A DNA stretch of 64,000 nucleotides from a virus, in IMG/VR virus record IMGVR_UViG_3300028610_000244, positions 33,869-97,868 of that record. The stretch is one strand, 5' to 3'. Position 1 is the stretch's first letter. Every line of letters begins with the position of its first letter. The notes under the pieces are model-generated. The model was given only the letters and a program-made list of their open reading frames with translations, was not told the DNA's origin and searched no databases. Positions 6,783 to 15,687 of the stretch are shown piece after piece. The translations under genes and the position numbers were made by a program.

Positions 6783-7628
6783 TTAGTCTGTTACCACATG
6801 TCCCTGTGCCATCATTCTGAAAGATTCCAATCCGCTGAGATTATCTTGGATCAATACTTCGAGCATTTCACCACCCATAAGCCGTAGCGTCACGCCATGC
6901 TTTGATGGACCCGCGTATGTATTTCTGAATCTGTATCCGAAAGAGCCCGCAGGTGCTTTATCCGTGTAGGCGGCGTCAAAACATAAGAGGCCGATGTCAC
7001 CGTTGCTCTTGATATTCCACACGTTATCAATTACTTCATTGTTTACCCGAAGGACTACGCCGTTGGTTAATGCGGCGAGGTTGCCGAACAAAGCATCATC
7101 CATCGCGGAACCACTCTGAATATATCCTGTGATCCTTGTAATATCTACTTCAAGATCGCGGGGGACACCAACAGGACCAATCTGGAATATTTCAGTCGTG
7201 ACAGAACCGTTCACAGCCAGTTCATCGGTTGCAGTGATAACCGCCGAGAGTGCGGTCGTGAATTTTTTATCAATAGGCGTGTCCAATGTCACTACCTGTC
7301 CAGCCGGAGCCCCGATCTGTTTGCCAAAATAGAAAAACCCTTCACCAGAAAAGATGCCGACCACGTTGCCGGCGTCAAAGCCGGTCGTGTCTGCGATAGT
7401 GATTGTCATGTCTTCCAGTGCAGTTTCTACCGTAAGTGTGGTAGGGACTCCTGCCGCCTGGATGAAGTCAAGGTCCAGTGCCCGCGTGTGCTGATCCTGG
7501 ACGTTGACCGGAATGCCACCGTTGTCCTCACCTGGAACCCAAAGCTCACGGCCCCATTGAGTAGCTTTACCCAGGTAGCCCATTAACCGGGCTGCACCTA
7601 CCTCTTCACCATATTGCTCATGTGCCAT
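6783..7628 (-). CDS. Virion-associated protein with GYLGKA tag, 281 aa
   Basis: Carries LMGYLGKATQWGRE near residues 15-28. The body is beta-rich (VTLDTPIDKKFTTALS, ITRITGYIQSGSAMDD) and ends with GGEMLEVLIQDNLSGLESF. The pattern is reminiscent of phage fibre-head proteins, but no family can be named. First gene of a transcript from the promoter at 7659-7687, with an AAAGGAAC ribosome site. Confidence 0.78.
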   Translation of the reverse strand: MAHEQYGEEVGAARLMGYLGKATQWGRELWVPGEDNGGIPVNVQDQHTRALDLDFIQAAGVPTTLTVETALEDMTITIADTTGFDAGNVVGIFSGEGFFYFGKQIGAPAGQVVTLDTPIDKKFTTALSAVITATDELAVNGSVTTEIFQIGPVGVPRDLEVDITRITGYIQSGSAMDDALFGNLAALTNGVVLRVNNEVIDNVWNIKSNGDIGLLCFDAAYTDKAPAGSFGYRFRNTYAGPSKHGVTLRLMGGEMLEVLIQDNLSGLESFRMMAQGHVVTD

Positions 7629-7658
7629 TTAGTATAGTTCCTTTAGCATTATAGGACC

Positions 7659-7687
7659 ATACTACCATAAATGCAGGCTAAATGCAA
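7659..7687 (-). promoter_or_regulatory. Promoter for the 6783-7628 fibre operon
   Basis: -35 TTGCAT (7682-7687), 17 bp, -10 TAGTAT (7659-7664). The bases around the -10 (TGGTAG.ATGGTC) match those of the promoter at 12580-12608, which drives another GYLGKA-tagged gene. Promoter and tag may have been duplicated together. Confidence 0.7.
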
Positions 7688-7689
7688 GC

Positions 7690-8025
7690 TTATTCTGTCT
7701 CCAATCCGGTAGGTTTATCCTCGATCATCGCCAACGCCTGCCCGTGCATCAGCGGAAGAAATCCAGGCTGCTTGCCCTCAATGGCCTTCTTGATCTGATT
7801 CAGCTCATCCAGGGTCAGCTCGACCTCGTCCTCGGCCTTGGAGAGCTTCACAGATAGCTCGAACCGCTGCTTCTTATACTCTGAGGCTTCTGGGGCCTCA
7901 TCACCCGCCACCTGCCCGAGTAGCGTATCCAGGAGCACGGTCTTGAGAGTCAGTGGACCCTTATCCTTCACCACCATGTCTACGCGGTCAAGTCCTTTGA
8001 ATGCTTGTGTCAGGTTCAATTTCAT
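7690..8025 (-). CDS. Small protein between fibre genes, 111 aa
   Basis: Acidic, helical protein. Central RFELSVKLSKAEDEVELTLDELNQIKKAIEG is followed by LPLMHGQALAMIED. Architecture parallels the 90-aa protein at 4577-4849. Located directly after the 1266-aa fibre gene and before the promoter at 7659. Possibly an assembly factor for the large fibre; evidence is positional only. Ribosome site AGGAGAACTGAA. Confidence 0.65.
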   Translation of the reverse strand: MKLNLTQAFKGLDRVDMVVKDKGPLTLKTVLLDTLLGQVAGDEAPEASEYKKQRFELSVKLSKAEDEVELTLDELNQIKKAIEGKQPGFLPLMHGQALAMIEDKPTGLETE

Positions 8026-8044
8026 TTCAGTTCTCCTTGCTTGA

Positions 8045-11000
8045 TTATTTTGTCACCCATGCACCGGCTTCGTAGAAATTGAAGACGGCTGTTGTCGTGT
8101 TATAAATCACCATGCCATTGACCGCAGTCAAGGCGTTACGCTGTGTCGTAGTCATCTGTGCTGTTTCAAGAGCACCGCTCAACTTGGTACTACCGGCAGC
8201 ACGACATCGAAGAATTTCTTTTATTCCCGAAGCGACAGTTTGGACCTGAATCACGAAATCAAAATCAAGATTACCTGATGTCGAATTCGCCTTATGGGCT
8301 CCGATCTCAGCACACAATACCGGAACGTCAGCGGCGTCAGTGTGATGCCCAGTGAATCCCATACCGCCACCTGAGCCTAGTTCCTGTGGTGTTGAGTCGT
8401 GAAAATTTGCTTGCATGTTGTCGGCGGACACGACTTCGAGCGGCAACGTGTATGTAGCAGTTGCTTGAGTTGGGTCGCCTATCACGAGTTGTTCTGTGTG
8501 AATCCTACCCTCAACTCTGATTCCCATATCAAATTCCAGGATACCATCAACGCCAACGTCGTTGTCGGTGACATACATCTTTGTACCGTCAGGACTGAAT
8601 GTTATCGAGTTCGGCACGGTTGCAATCGTTGTCAGGTCCAGCGATCTTGAAAGTATGCCGGTTGTTATGTCCCATGCCGTTGACAGATCGTACTCGTGAA
8701 TGTCATCTTCCGCCGAGCCATCCACTACATACAAACGCCGGCCATCTGGGCTAAATGAGAAGCCCTCAATGTTGTCCATAGAGGCGTCGAACTTCGTCGT
8801 GTATGTTGCGGTAGTGACATCCCAGGCCGTAGTCAGTGTCCAGAGCTGGACTTCATTTAGTGTCCCATCACTGATGAACATCTTGAGACCATCGGGCTTG
8901 AAGCGGATACCTATCGGAGTCGTAGAGCTGGTAGATACGTCCTTTAGGTTCGTCGCGGATGCCGTCGATAACGTCCAAGCAGTTGAGAGCGTATACATGT
9001 TGACTTCATCACCGGCAGAACCGACAATGTACATCTTGGTTCCATCAAGGTTGAAGCAGACACCCATCGGATTGGCTTCCTCGGTGGTCGTGCTCATCGT
9101 AGATGTCCAGGTCATTGAGGACACATCCCACGGAGTTGAGAGAGCAAACTCATTGATCTCATCATCCACATTACAGACGATGAAGACCTTCTTGCCATCA
9201 GGGCTAAACGCCGAATCGTGCGGCCCAGTGCCCCAGGTGGCTAACGCAAACGTCTGCTTATATATTGCTGTCGTGGTGTTCCATAAATTATGATGACTGC
9301 CCTGAGTCTCACCATTAGTGTAGGTGGTGACACCGTCGTTGATAAGCCCAGTGATCTCGACGTCTTGGAGTAGCTGGATGCCGTCAGTGCTGAATCGAGC
9401 CAGTACAGTTGTTTGCTGGTTGATTTCAGTCTCATTATAGCTCTGGACAGTGAGAGGCCCGCTCTGTTCTTTCTTGATGAAGTTGCTTGTGCCACCGACA
9501 AAGACGAACGCTGTTTCTCCAGGTGAATCAAATCCACTTGGACCCTCTACGAGTATATTGTTACGAATATATGTGTAGCCGTCACTGTCTATGGAGGCAA
9601 CCGTGACATCAGCACTGTCTTTGACATAAACTTTCTTGGCTCCGGCAGCATCACCAACCCGGAGAACCACATCCTCTGTAACCGACCTAATCCCCATCTC
9701 TGTCTGGCCCTGCATGTAGAGACCACCGACAGGGCTCCCATGAATGTAGGCTCGTCTGGCGGCGTTGATAAAGAGCCGGATATAGTCGTCGCCTTCGTCG
9801 GCCTTACGATAGATATAGAGCTTTTTGCCATCACTAACATCACTAACATCGGTGTCACCGAAGCAAACAATGTCACCAGTGACATCAGGTTGGACCTTTA
9901 GGTCTCCTGTACTCCATATCTCAGGAGCCCTTACTCCGCCAACCACTTTCAGCCAACCACCATACTCAAACCGAGCCACCTCTGTGCCGCTGTAGCCCAT
10001 AGAGTAGATGGTCGTTACATCATTGCTGGCAATCCGCAACTCATCACCGGCCTCGACCCCGATTGCGAAAGTAGTCAAATACATATTGAGCTTTGGTCCG
10101 GTCTCGTTGGGGAACTGAACCAAGTTCGGCTTGACAGTGCCAACGACCGTGAGAACGCCACCCGCATACGTGAAGTTATTACTGCCCACTAAGCCCGCAC
10201 CCACCGAATTTCCGTAAGCGACTTGGCCTACAGTGAATCCCTGCAAGTCTGCACCGAAGTAAGAATGGTCAGTGACTTGTGCCGTCGTGATCGTGATGCC
10301 CGTACTCTTATCCCATGCAGTGAAAACAGGATCGGTTTCGACCAACAGATAAGCCTGCAAGTCGGTGATCTGTGCCTCAGTGATTGTGATACCTGTACTC
10401 CGGTCCCAAGCCATGAAGACAGGATCGGTCTCATCGCCGGTAACGAAATGATTCAGGTCTGTGATCTGCGACTCGGTGATCGTGATACCAGTCGATCTAT
10501 CCCAAGCCATGAAGACAGGATCGGTTTCATCGGCGGTGACGAAATGATCGAGGTCGCTGATCTGTGACTCGGTAATTACGATGCCGGTGCTTTTGTCCCA
10601 GGCCGAGAAGACAGGATCGGTTTCTGTCACCAATACATCTTGTCCGCCAGACTGCAAGCCAAAGGGTGCATTGACCACCCCGGCTGGAGATATGAAGAGT
10701 CGATAAGAACTGGTGTCAGCGATTGAAAAACCACCTGCGGGAGTAGGTGTCCCGGTGGCCCCTGCTCTCAAGAACCATCGGTCCCCACCTGGAGCCGTGT
10801 TATTGATTTCAATACATGCGTTTTGCCCGCCAACGGACTCGGAGCCCTTCACAACGAGTCTATTATTTATCACCGGGATAGTAGCTGTGCCCGTGACCAC
10901 CAAGTCACCAATCGCTACGTCGTCGCCGGTGACAGTAGGTGACACCGTTGTTCCGACTCGCTTCCAGTGCTCACCATGCAGAACATTAGCACCGAACTCT

Positions 11001-11845
11001 TCCCACTTGTCGGCGTTTGCCGCGAATGTCCCTGTCTGTGCTCCGGTGACATTGCAAACGTAGATCATCCTATTGTCTATAAAGTATTCGCCCTGAGTCC
11101 AAGTTGCTCCGTCAACCCACTCTTGGGTCTGGAGAAGATTGTCCTCGGTTAGCGAAGAGATATCAATTTTGTAATACGGAAACGTTACCGCCGCATTTGT
11201 TTTTAGTGAGAATGTGTTGTCGCTGCTAAACCTGGAGAAGACGGTGGTCCCTTCTTCGTACTCCATGTGCCCGTCCAGGATCAGGGCCGCATCTGAGAGA
11301 GCTGCGAACACATCCGTTGGATAGCTTTGATCGAAGAGTAAAAGTCCGGTGTCGTCGGCTCCCAACCATATCTGGAACCTAACAGGGCTCGAAGCCGCAA
11401 CAGCTCCTGTCTTCATGGTGAGCTTCTGGAGCAACGTGTGTGCAGTCACCGGATTAGAGTATTCGTAAACGGTGCCCGACCACTCACCGGATTGATCCGG
11501 TTGGGCTTCTAAATCCGCCTGGAATGAAAACGCCCGCATGATCTTGGCGTCAGTGACACTTGCTTCTCCATCGAACATGCTGTGGCCCAGGAAGTGAAGC
11601 GTGCCATCGGCTCGCTCTGTGGCGACATGGTTTCCGATAGCAGCAACACCGACACTTTTCCCAAGCCATAACGACCTGGGGCCTGTTTCAAAATCGGCCG
11701 GTTGCCAGACACCATTGATCCTGCTCTGAATTTCGGTGTAGCCGGTGTCACTGTCTACAGTGAATCGCAGACTATTGTCCAGGTCTTCACGACCTGCTAG
11801 GTAGATTGTTTCTTTATCATTTTCTATTGCAGGAGTATACGACAT
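8045..11845 (-). CDS. Large tail fibre with ETDPVF repeats and beta-propeller, 1266 aa
   Basis: The largest protein in the window. Around residues 405-540 are four copies of a repeat of the type ETDPVF.AWD(K/R)STGI.IT, separated by short linkers, a known phage fibre pattern. Around residues 870-1110 are five F.PDG.K(M/V)(Y/F)(I/V) blades, each followed by LSTAWD or LTTAWD, giving a beta-propeller-like domain. The C-terminus (QRNALTAVNGMVIYNTTTAVFNFYEAGAWVTK) is typical of fibre tips. Likely the main receptor-binding or surface-glycan fibre. Neighbours on both sides are small fibre-associated proteins. It starts one base before the end of the 107-aa gene. Confidence 0.88.
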   Translation of the reverse strand: MSYTPAIENDKETIYLAGREDLDNSLRFTVDSDTGYTEIQSRINGVWQPADFETGPRSLWLGKSVGVAAIGNHVATERADGTLHFLGHSMFDGEASVTDAKIMRAFSFQADLEAQPDQSGEWSGTVYEYSNPVTAHTLLQKLTMKTGAVAASSPVRFQIWLGADDTGLLLFDQSYPTDVFAALSDAALILDGHMEYEEGTTVFSRFSSDNTFSLKTNAAVTFPYYKIDISSLTEDNLLQTQEWVDGATWTQGEYFIDNRMIYVCNVTGAQTGTFAANADKWEEFGANVLHGEHWKRVGTTVSPTVTGDDVAIGDLVVTGTATIPVINNRLVVKGSESVGGQNACIEINNTAPGGDRWFLRAGATGTPTPAGGFSIADTSSYRLFISPAGVVNAPFGLQSGGQDVLVTETDPVFSAWDKSTGIVITESQISDLDHFVTADETDPVFMAWDRSTGITITESQITDLNHFVTGDETDPVFMAWDRSTGITITEAQITDLQAYLLVETDPVFTAWDKSTGITITTAQVTDHSYFGADLQGFTVGQVAYGNSVGAGLVGSNNFTYAGGVLTVVGTVKPNLVQFPNETGPKLNMYLTTFAIGVEAGDELRIASNDVTTIYSMGYSGTEVARFEYGGWLKVVGGVRAPEIWSTGDLKVQPDVTGDIVCFGDTDVSDVSDGKKLYIYRKADEGDDYIRLFINAARRAYIHGSPVGGLYMQGQTEMGIRSVTEDVVLRVGDAAGAKKVYVKDSADVTVASIDSDGYTYIRNNILVEGPSGFDSPGETAFVFVGGTSNFIKKEQSGPLTVQSYNETEINQQTTVLARFSTDGIQLLQDVEITGLINDGVTTYTNGETQGSHHNLWNTTTAIYKQTFALATWGTGPHDSAFSPDGKKVFIVCNVDDEINEFALSTPWDVSSMTWTSTMSTTTEEANPMGVCFNLDGTKMYIVGSAGDEVNMYTLSTAWTLSTASATNLKDVSTSSTTPIGIRFKPDGLKMFISDGTLNEVQLWTLTTAWDVTTATYTTKFDASMDNIEGFSFSPDGRRLYVVDGSAEDDIHEYDLSTAWDITTGILSRSLDLTTIATVPNSITFSPDGTKMYVTDNDVGVDGILEFDMGIRVEGRIHTEQLVIGDPTQATATYTLPLEVVSADNMQANFHDSTPQELGSGGGMGFTGHHTDAADVPVLCAEIGAHKANSTSGNLDFDFVIQVQTVASGIKEILRCRAAGSTKLSGALETAQMTTTQRNALTAVNGMVIYNTTTAVFNFYEAGAWVTK

Positions 11846-12169
11846 TTATATTACCCACCAATTAAGTCCATCTGATCGGATTGTTTTTGATTCATATAGG
11901 CCAAGTACGATGAGGGCCGCTGAGCCGTCAACGGTGTCAGGAACCGTTGCGATGAAGCCACACTGGTAGGTTGCGTCGATACACTTAATAGTGAAGGTTT
12001 GTTTCTTACAGTACACCACTGGAGGCAATGTCGCCGTTACAGTATTGCTCAATCCATTAAGCAAGATAAGTGATCTTGAACCTGTTGGTCCCTCAAGGAT
12101 GTCACCGTCATTGATGAATGTTGCTACTCTATCGAGCCCAATGTTGGATGGTTTGTACTCAAGAACCAT
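11846..12169 (-). CDS. Fibre-associated beta protein, 107 aa
   Basis: Contains NDGDILEGPTGSRSLILLNGL, TATLPP and the ending TIRSDGLNWWVI, the signature of small beta-domains found at the ends of phage fibres. A separate small fibre or fibre-tip protein is inferred. Translationally coupled: its ATG overlaps the TAA of the 125-aa gene (TAATG). Confidence 0.72.
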   Translation of the reverse strand: MVLEYKPSNIGLDRVATFINDGDILEGPTGSRSLILLNGLSNTVTATLPPVVYCKKQTFTIKCIDATYQCGFIATVPDTVDGSAALIVLGLYESKTIRSDGLNWWVI

Positions 12170-12546
12170 TAGACTATCTCAGCCTCAGACATCGGTCCAT
12201 CGGCGGGAACCTTTATAATGTGGATCGTGTCGCCGGTCGTGATAAACTTGAGATGAATGTCAGAGAATCTGATCCCACCGAGCCGCACAGAATCTTTGGC
12301 GTTGAGTGGTATGAAGTTCGCAGCACCTACTACGTTGTATAGACTGAATTGAATAACATCAACGTTATCCGGTCCCGCTATAACAAGCACCTCAGCCAGC
12401 TCGCCATCATCAGTGCCTTGCCAGACCTCAGCATCGCCGGTAGATGTGTGGACCGTGAACGGATCAGGAGCCACTATGCGAGTAATGACTTCTCGCCCAG
12501 TAGGGCACGCCTTACCTAAATAACCTGCTAAATTTTCACTGGTCAT
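12169..12546 (-). CDS. Virion-associated protein with GYLGKA tag, 125 aa
   Basis: N-terminal LAGYLGKACPTGRE is shared with the proteins at 6416 and 6783. The rest is a beta domain (VLVIAGPDNVDVIQFSL, LGGIRFSDIHLKFI) similar in layout to the 117-aa protein at 6416 (LVMGHPDNTGKVWVR). First gene of the second fibre operon, directly behind the promoter at 12580-12608 and with a GGAAGGAAACACT ribosome site. Confidence 0.76.
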   Translation of the reverse strand: MTSENLAGYLGKACPTGREVITRIVAPDPFTVHTSTGDAEVWQGTDDGELAEVLVIAGPDNVDVIQFSLYNVVGAANFIPLNAKDSVRLGGIRFSDIHLKFITTGDTIHIIKVPADGPMSEAEIV

Positions 12547-12579
12547 AGTGTTTCCTTCCGCGAAACTTAACCTATGACC

Positions 12580-12608
12580 ATGCTACCACAAACTGAACGT
12601 CTTGTCAA
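12580..12608 (-). promoter_or_regulatory. Promoter for the 4-12 kb fibre cluster
   Basis: -35 TTGACA (12603-12608), 17 bp, -10 TAGCAT (12580-12585). The -35 overlaps the stop of the 76-aa gene. The -10 context resembles that at 7659-7664. Confidence 0.75.
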
Positions 12609-12835
12609 GCATTTTTTCTGGAGTCTGTTACTCGACTTTCAACCAATTTAATAACTATGACCGTGTGATCTGAGAACTTGGAGTTGACCAACCCCGCTTT
12701 CCTGGCCGTCTTCCACGCTTTCTCGATCCCTTGTGGTGAATTGTAGAGCCACGAACCGCCCTCGCATACTTGCCAGAGTCGGCCCGTGGTCCCGTGTCTT
12801 AACGCATATTGTTTGTCAGTTGGTAGGTCGCTCAT
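12605..12835 (-). CDS. Small hypothetical protein, 76 aa
   Basis: MSDLPTDKQYALRHGTTGRLWQVCEGG, then a helical basic part (IEKAWKTARKAGL) and a beta segment (HTVIVIKLVES). The pattern resembles small phage proteins of unknown function. Last gene of the 19.7-12.6 kb early-type series; its stop overlaps the -35 of the fibre promoter. The start immediately follows the stop of the 87-aa gene. Confidence 0.6.
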   Translation of the reverse strand: MSDLPTDKQYALRHGTTGRLWQVCEGGSWLYNSPQGIEKAWKTARKAGLVNSKFSDHTVIVIKLVESRVTDSRKNA

Positions 12836-13099
12836 CTATGACATCACTGCGAAGCAGATGTAAGCACCAAGAGCCAGTGCAGTGAACACCGAGCCAATCC
12901 ACACATTGAATGTGATCGCGTGGCCGGTGTGGATGTCACTCCGGGTCTTGAGAGCCCGACTAATTTCTTTGTAGCATGGATCGCAAAGATCACCGAGCTT
13001 GAAGTCACAGGTGCTTCCTCTGTGACCTTTGATCTCGTTGCTTCCATCGGTGTGTTCCTTCCCACACCACTCGCACTTGTATGTAATCGTATAGGTCAT
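12836..13099 (-). CDS. Zinc-finger membrane protein, 87 aa
   Basis: N-terminal zinc-binding pattern (CEWCG followed by CDFKLGDLCDPC) and a single C-terminal hydrophobic span (VWIGSVFTALALGAYICFAV). Predicted as a cytosolic zinc domain tethered to the inner membrane by a tail anchor. Role unknown. Start at 13097-13099 after GAAGAGAGTGAC. Confidence 0.7.
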   Translation of the reverse strand: MTYTITYKCEWCGKEHTDGSNEIKGHRGSTCDFKLGDLCDPCYKEISRALKTRSDIHTGHAITFNVWIGSVFTALALGAYICFAVMS

Positions 13100-13100
13100 G

Positions 13101-13265
13101 TCACTCTCTTCCCATAGATTCTAAATCCGCCGACAGATCATGGAAGCAGTTCATTGCTTTCTCCCTGTCTGCAAACTCTTCACTCATTTGAGCCAGCTTG
13201 TTCTCGTGCTCCACATACCCTTTCGGGTCTGTCTCAACTATAACGACTTGTACCCTGAACGCCAT
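13101..13265 (-). CDS. Small hypothetical protein, 54 aa
   Basis: MAFRVQVVIVETDPKGYVEH followed by a helical segment KLAQMSEEFADREKAMNCFHDL. No family recognised. Start at 13263-13265 behind GAGGACGGTGAGTGAC. Its ATG is 1 nt beyond the stop of the 40-aa gene upstream. Confidence 0.6.
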   Translation of the reverse strand: MAFRVQVVIVETDPKGYVEHENKLAQMSEEFADREKAMNCFHDLSADLESMGRE

Positions 13266-13266
13266 G

Positions 13267-13389
13267 TCACTCACCGTCCTCTCGGCACCATGTCCGACTC
13301 TTCTCTTTCTTCTTGTCCTCATGGACCCTCGTCCCTGGCGGCATCTGCCTACGCGGAAGTCGCGGTTTCAATTTCTTCTTAGCCGCCAT
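13267..13389 (-). CDS. Very small basic protein, 40 aa
   Basis: A short ORF reading MAAKKKLKPRLPRRQMPPGT and ending CREDGE. It is Lys/Arg rich, so nucleic-acid binding is possible. Supported by a strong GGCGGAGGTAGTGAC start region and by filling the space between rtcB (ends 13394) and the 54-aa gene (starts 13265). No family recognised. Confidence 0.55.
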   Translation of the reverse strand: MAAKKKLKPRLPRRQMPPGTRVHEDKKKEKSRTWCREDGE

Positions 13390-13393
13390 GTCA

Positions 13394-14593
13394 CTACCTC
13401 CGCCTTCTTGACTTTGCTTTGATTGAGAGGACCGGCGTCAAGCTGTACTCGACGTTGCAGAGATCAGCCTGATTACGCATGACATCTTCGATATCCTTAT
13501 AGGCTCCAGGTGCCTCATCCAAATCTGTTTTGGATGTTAGGTCATGCAAGACACCGAGATCATCAAGTAGCCGCCTCTGGGCTTCCAGGTCCAGCGTCTT
13601 CTTGGCGGCAGTGCGTGACATCGGTCGGCCGGCACCGTGGGATGTGGATAAGAACGACATCTTCTCGCCAGTGTGCGAGACAATGAACGACCTCGTGCCC
13701 ATGCTTCCAGGGATGATTCCTCTGGCGTCACCGAAGTAAGGACCAGCAGCACCCTTGCGATGCACGAGCACATTCCGGCCGAGGTGGTTCTCCATCTTTG
13801 CGTGGTTGTGACATATATCAACGTGGCTAGTGACACAGGTGCCGGGCCAGATCGCTCGGAACGCTTTCAAAATATTCAGCATCATCTTCGCTCTGCTCTT
13901 CTTGGCGAAGTCGATGCAGTAAGCCATCTCCCGCATGTACTCATCATAGCCCTTATGGCCGCGACGAAAGAACGCCAAATCACTGTCAGGTGTCACCTGT
14001 GAGAAATTCTTTTCATTTTCTTGCTTCGCCCAATTATTATAGAAGTCTGCAACTTGTTTACCGAGGTTCCTGGAACCGCTGTGAATCATCACCCAGATGT
14101 CACCGTGTTGGTCAACCTGGACTTCGATGAAGTGATTGCCGCCGCCAAGTGTACCGAGCTGCTTGAGAGCCCGCTCGTATTGCTTGTTGACCACCTGCCC
14201 CATCAAATCAAGGTCCGGCATTTCGTGAACACCGCACGGCTTGTCGTGCCACTTGTGCCCAACAGGTACGGCCTGCTGGATCAGTGCTCGGAGATTCTCC
14301 TGGTGATCTCGCATCGCACCGATTACCATACCGCCCAACCGGCACGCTATCATCCCGCAGCCGATGTCAACACCTACGGCGTTTGGGACCACGACATCCT
14401 GGGTCGCCAAGATACCACCGATGGGCATACCATAACCGACGTGCATGTCAGGCATAGCTGCAAGGTGATGGACTGCGAACGGCAGACGTCTCAGGTTTCT
14501 GAGCTGCTTCCAGCAGTCTTCACTCAGCGACTTTGGGTTCACCCAGAACTTCACAGGCAGGTGCCCGTCCTCAAGGTTCCATTCAGCTTTCAT
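13394..14593 (-). CDS. rtcB: RtcB-type RNA ligase, 399 aa
   Basis: GTP-dependent RNA-splicing ligase that joins 2',3'-cyclic phosphate or 3'-phosphate ends to 5'-OH ends. Family motifs are present in order: VDIGCGM (metal-binding Asp/Cys, about residue 75), GTLGGGNHFIE, HSGSRNLGK, a His pair (DICHNHA), VHRKGAAG, PGSMGTRSFIV and SHGAGRPMSR, the last holding the His that carries GMP. No key residue looks lost, so activity is expected. Likely role: repair of tRNAs cut by host anticodon nucleases, consistent with phage tRNAs 3-4 kb upstream in the same direction. Start at 14591-14593 follows CCAGGAGGACAAA and overlaps the dUTPase gene by 11 nt. Confidence 0.93.
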   Translation of the reverse strand: MKAEWNLEDGHLPVKFWVNPKSLSEDCWKQLRNLRRLPFAVHHLAAMPDMHVGYGMPIGGILATQDVVVPNAVGVDIGCGMIACRLGGMVIGAMRDHQENLRALIQQAVPVGHKWHDKPCGVHEMPDLDLMGQVVNKQYERALKQLGTLGGGNHFIEVQVDQHGDIWVMIHSGSRNLGKQVADFYNNWAKQENEKNFSQVTPDSDLAFFRRGHKGYDEYMREMAYCIDFAKKSRAKMMLNILKAFRAIWPGTCVTSHVDICHNHAKMENHLGRNVLVHRKGAAGPYFGDARGIIPGSMGTRSFIVSHTGEKMSFLSTSHGAGRPMSRTAAKKTLDLEAQRRLLDDLGVLHDLTSKTDLDEAPGAYKDIEDVMRNQADLCNVEYSLTPVLSIKAKSRRRR

Positions 14594-15395
14594 TTTGTCC
14601 TCCTGGTATTGTGCTTTGGTATCTGCGAACAGTGCAGTCCGGTTGTCCACAATATTTGCAGCCGTCACCGGCTCCTACACAATTCTTCATCTGACCTGGG
14701 GCCTGCAAGACATACCCTTCGCCTCCGCATCTTGTGCAGTTCGGGTCTGGCTCAGGAAGGATCGACGCCACATCCTCTTTCGGACCCGTGTTGAATTTCG
14801 TATCCAGGCAATCACAGTACGGCGGGTCATCCAGGGCGAGTACACCTTTGGCCCACTCGATGTAATACTCCTGTGCCTCTGGTGACAAGTCTTCCAGTGA
14901 CTCGCCGGTCAATGATCCCAGCTCAGGATTCATGTCCGGGTGTTCCAGGAACAGCTTCCATGCCTTGTCCTTGATCTCGATGCAGTAGCCGTCGTCTTGT
15001 CGCTTGATGTTCTTCGTCAGCTTACTTGAGTACATGCCGCAAACCATCTCCGGTGTCATGCCCAGAGCTTGAGCGAAGCTGATCCAGAAATGCAGCATGT
15101 CAATTATTTCTTTGCGACAAGACTCGATATCTTTGATCTCGTAACGTCTGCCTTCCTGGGCTTCTTGACACCAGTGCTTCCAGTAGGTGCAGTTTCGCAG
15201 CTCTTCCATCTCACTGCTCATTGCCTTAATGAAGTTGTCGATCCAGACGCCGGCGTCAAGCTTGGCTCCCTGGTAATCTCGGAAATCTGTTTGCTGTCCG
15301 GCTACCGAGAACGTCTTGGCAAACCGTGCGGCGTCAAAACCTATACGCTCATTGAACGTCTCTTGCATCTTAAACAGATCGGCTATTGTGAACAT
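14583..15395 (-). CDS. Dimeric all-alpha dUTPase-like enzyme with zinc-ribbon tail, 270 aa
   Basis: Residues about 50-115 carry the all-alpha NTP-pyrophosphatase pattern: EMEELRNCTYWKHW, then EIIDMLHFWIS (E..E and E..D metal ligands), as in the dimeric dUTPase (dUTPase_2) and MazG clan. Expected reaction: dUTP to dUMP plus PPi, lowering dUTP and feeding dTMP synthesis. The C-terminal 80 residues add a Cys cluster (CDCLD, CTRCGGEGY, CKYCGQPDC), resembling DnaJ-type zinc ribbons, which is unusual for the family. Substrate could also be another dNTP. Confidence 0.8.
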   Translation of the reverse strand: MFTIADLFKMQETFNERIGFDAARFAKTFSVAGQQTDFRDYQGAKLDAGVWIDNFIKAMSSEMEELRNCTYWKHWCQEAQEGRRYEIKDIESCRKEIIDMLHFWISFAQALGMTPEMVCGMYSSKLTKNIKRQDDGYCIEIKDKAWKLFLEHPDMNPELGSLTGESLEDLSPEAQEYYIEWAKGVLALDDPPYCDCLDTKFNTGPKEDVASILPEPDPNCTRCGGEGYVLQAPGQMKNCVGAGDGCKYCGQPDCTVRRYQSTIPGGQNES

Positions 15396-15687
15396 GTCGC
15401 CTCCACTCTCTTAATTGTTCTGCGTATGTGGGTACACCCGCGTCATTGAACTTGCACTGGCACACCTTGATCGGATCAGCTCCGCCTTCTCGCTCAGCAC
15501 CAAAGTGATACTTGAAGCCAGCGACGTACATACGGTGACATCTGATCCAGCACCAGAAGCTCCGCCGCTTCGGCCAAGGCTCGTAATGGCAGCTACCGTC
15601 GCCGGTGGCACACTCACCAAATGAGCGTAGGTGTTTGCAGTCGGTTTCGGCTCCAGGTTCTGCGTGACATAGATAGGCTTTACTCAT
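15370..15687 (-). CDS. Cysteine-rich hypothetical protein, 105 aa
   Basis: MSKAYLCHAEPGAETDCKHLR and a Trp/Cys-rich centre (FWCWIRCHRMYVAG). Eight Cys in total suggest metal binding or structural disulphides. The chosen ATG overlaps the upstream stop as ATGA; an alternative GTG 48 nt upstream has no ribosome site. Overlaps the dUTPase start by 26 nt. Confidence 0.65.
   Translation of the reverse strand: MSKAYLCHAEPGAETDCKHLRSFGECATGDGSCHYEPWPKRRSFWCWIRCHRMYVAGFKYHFGAEREGGADPIKVCQCKFNDAGVPTYAEQLREWRRHVHNSRSV

Noticed and set aside
8700-9293. Long plus-strand ORFs opposite the large fibre gene (also at 14021-14794 and 57302-58156)
   Set aside because: They lie exactly opposite strongly supported minus-strand genes, lack ribosome sites and show no protein-like motifs; they are antisense shadows.
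10225-10630. Repeated segments in the large fibre as a CRISPR-like array
   Set aside because: The repeats are in-frame protein repeats (ETDPVF units) that diverge in sequence and have no unique spacers of constant length.
13394-14593. rtcB as a possible pseudogene or fragment
   Set aside because: All family motifs are present in order, with no frameshift and a good start; its length is near that of bacterial RtcB.
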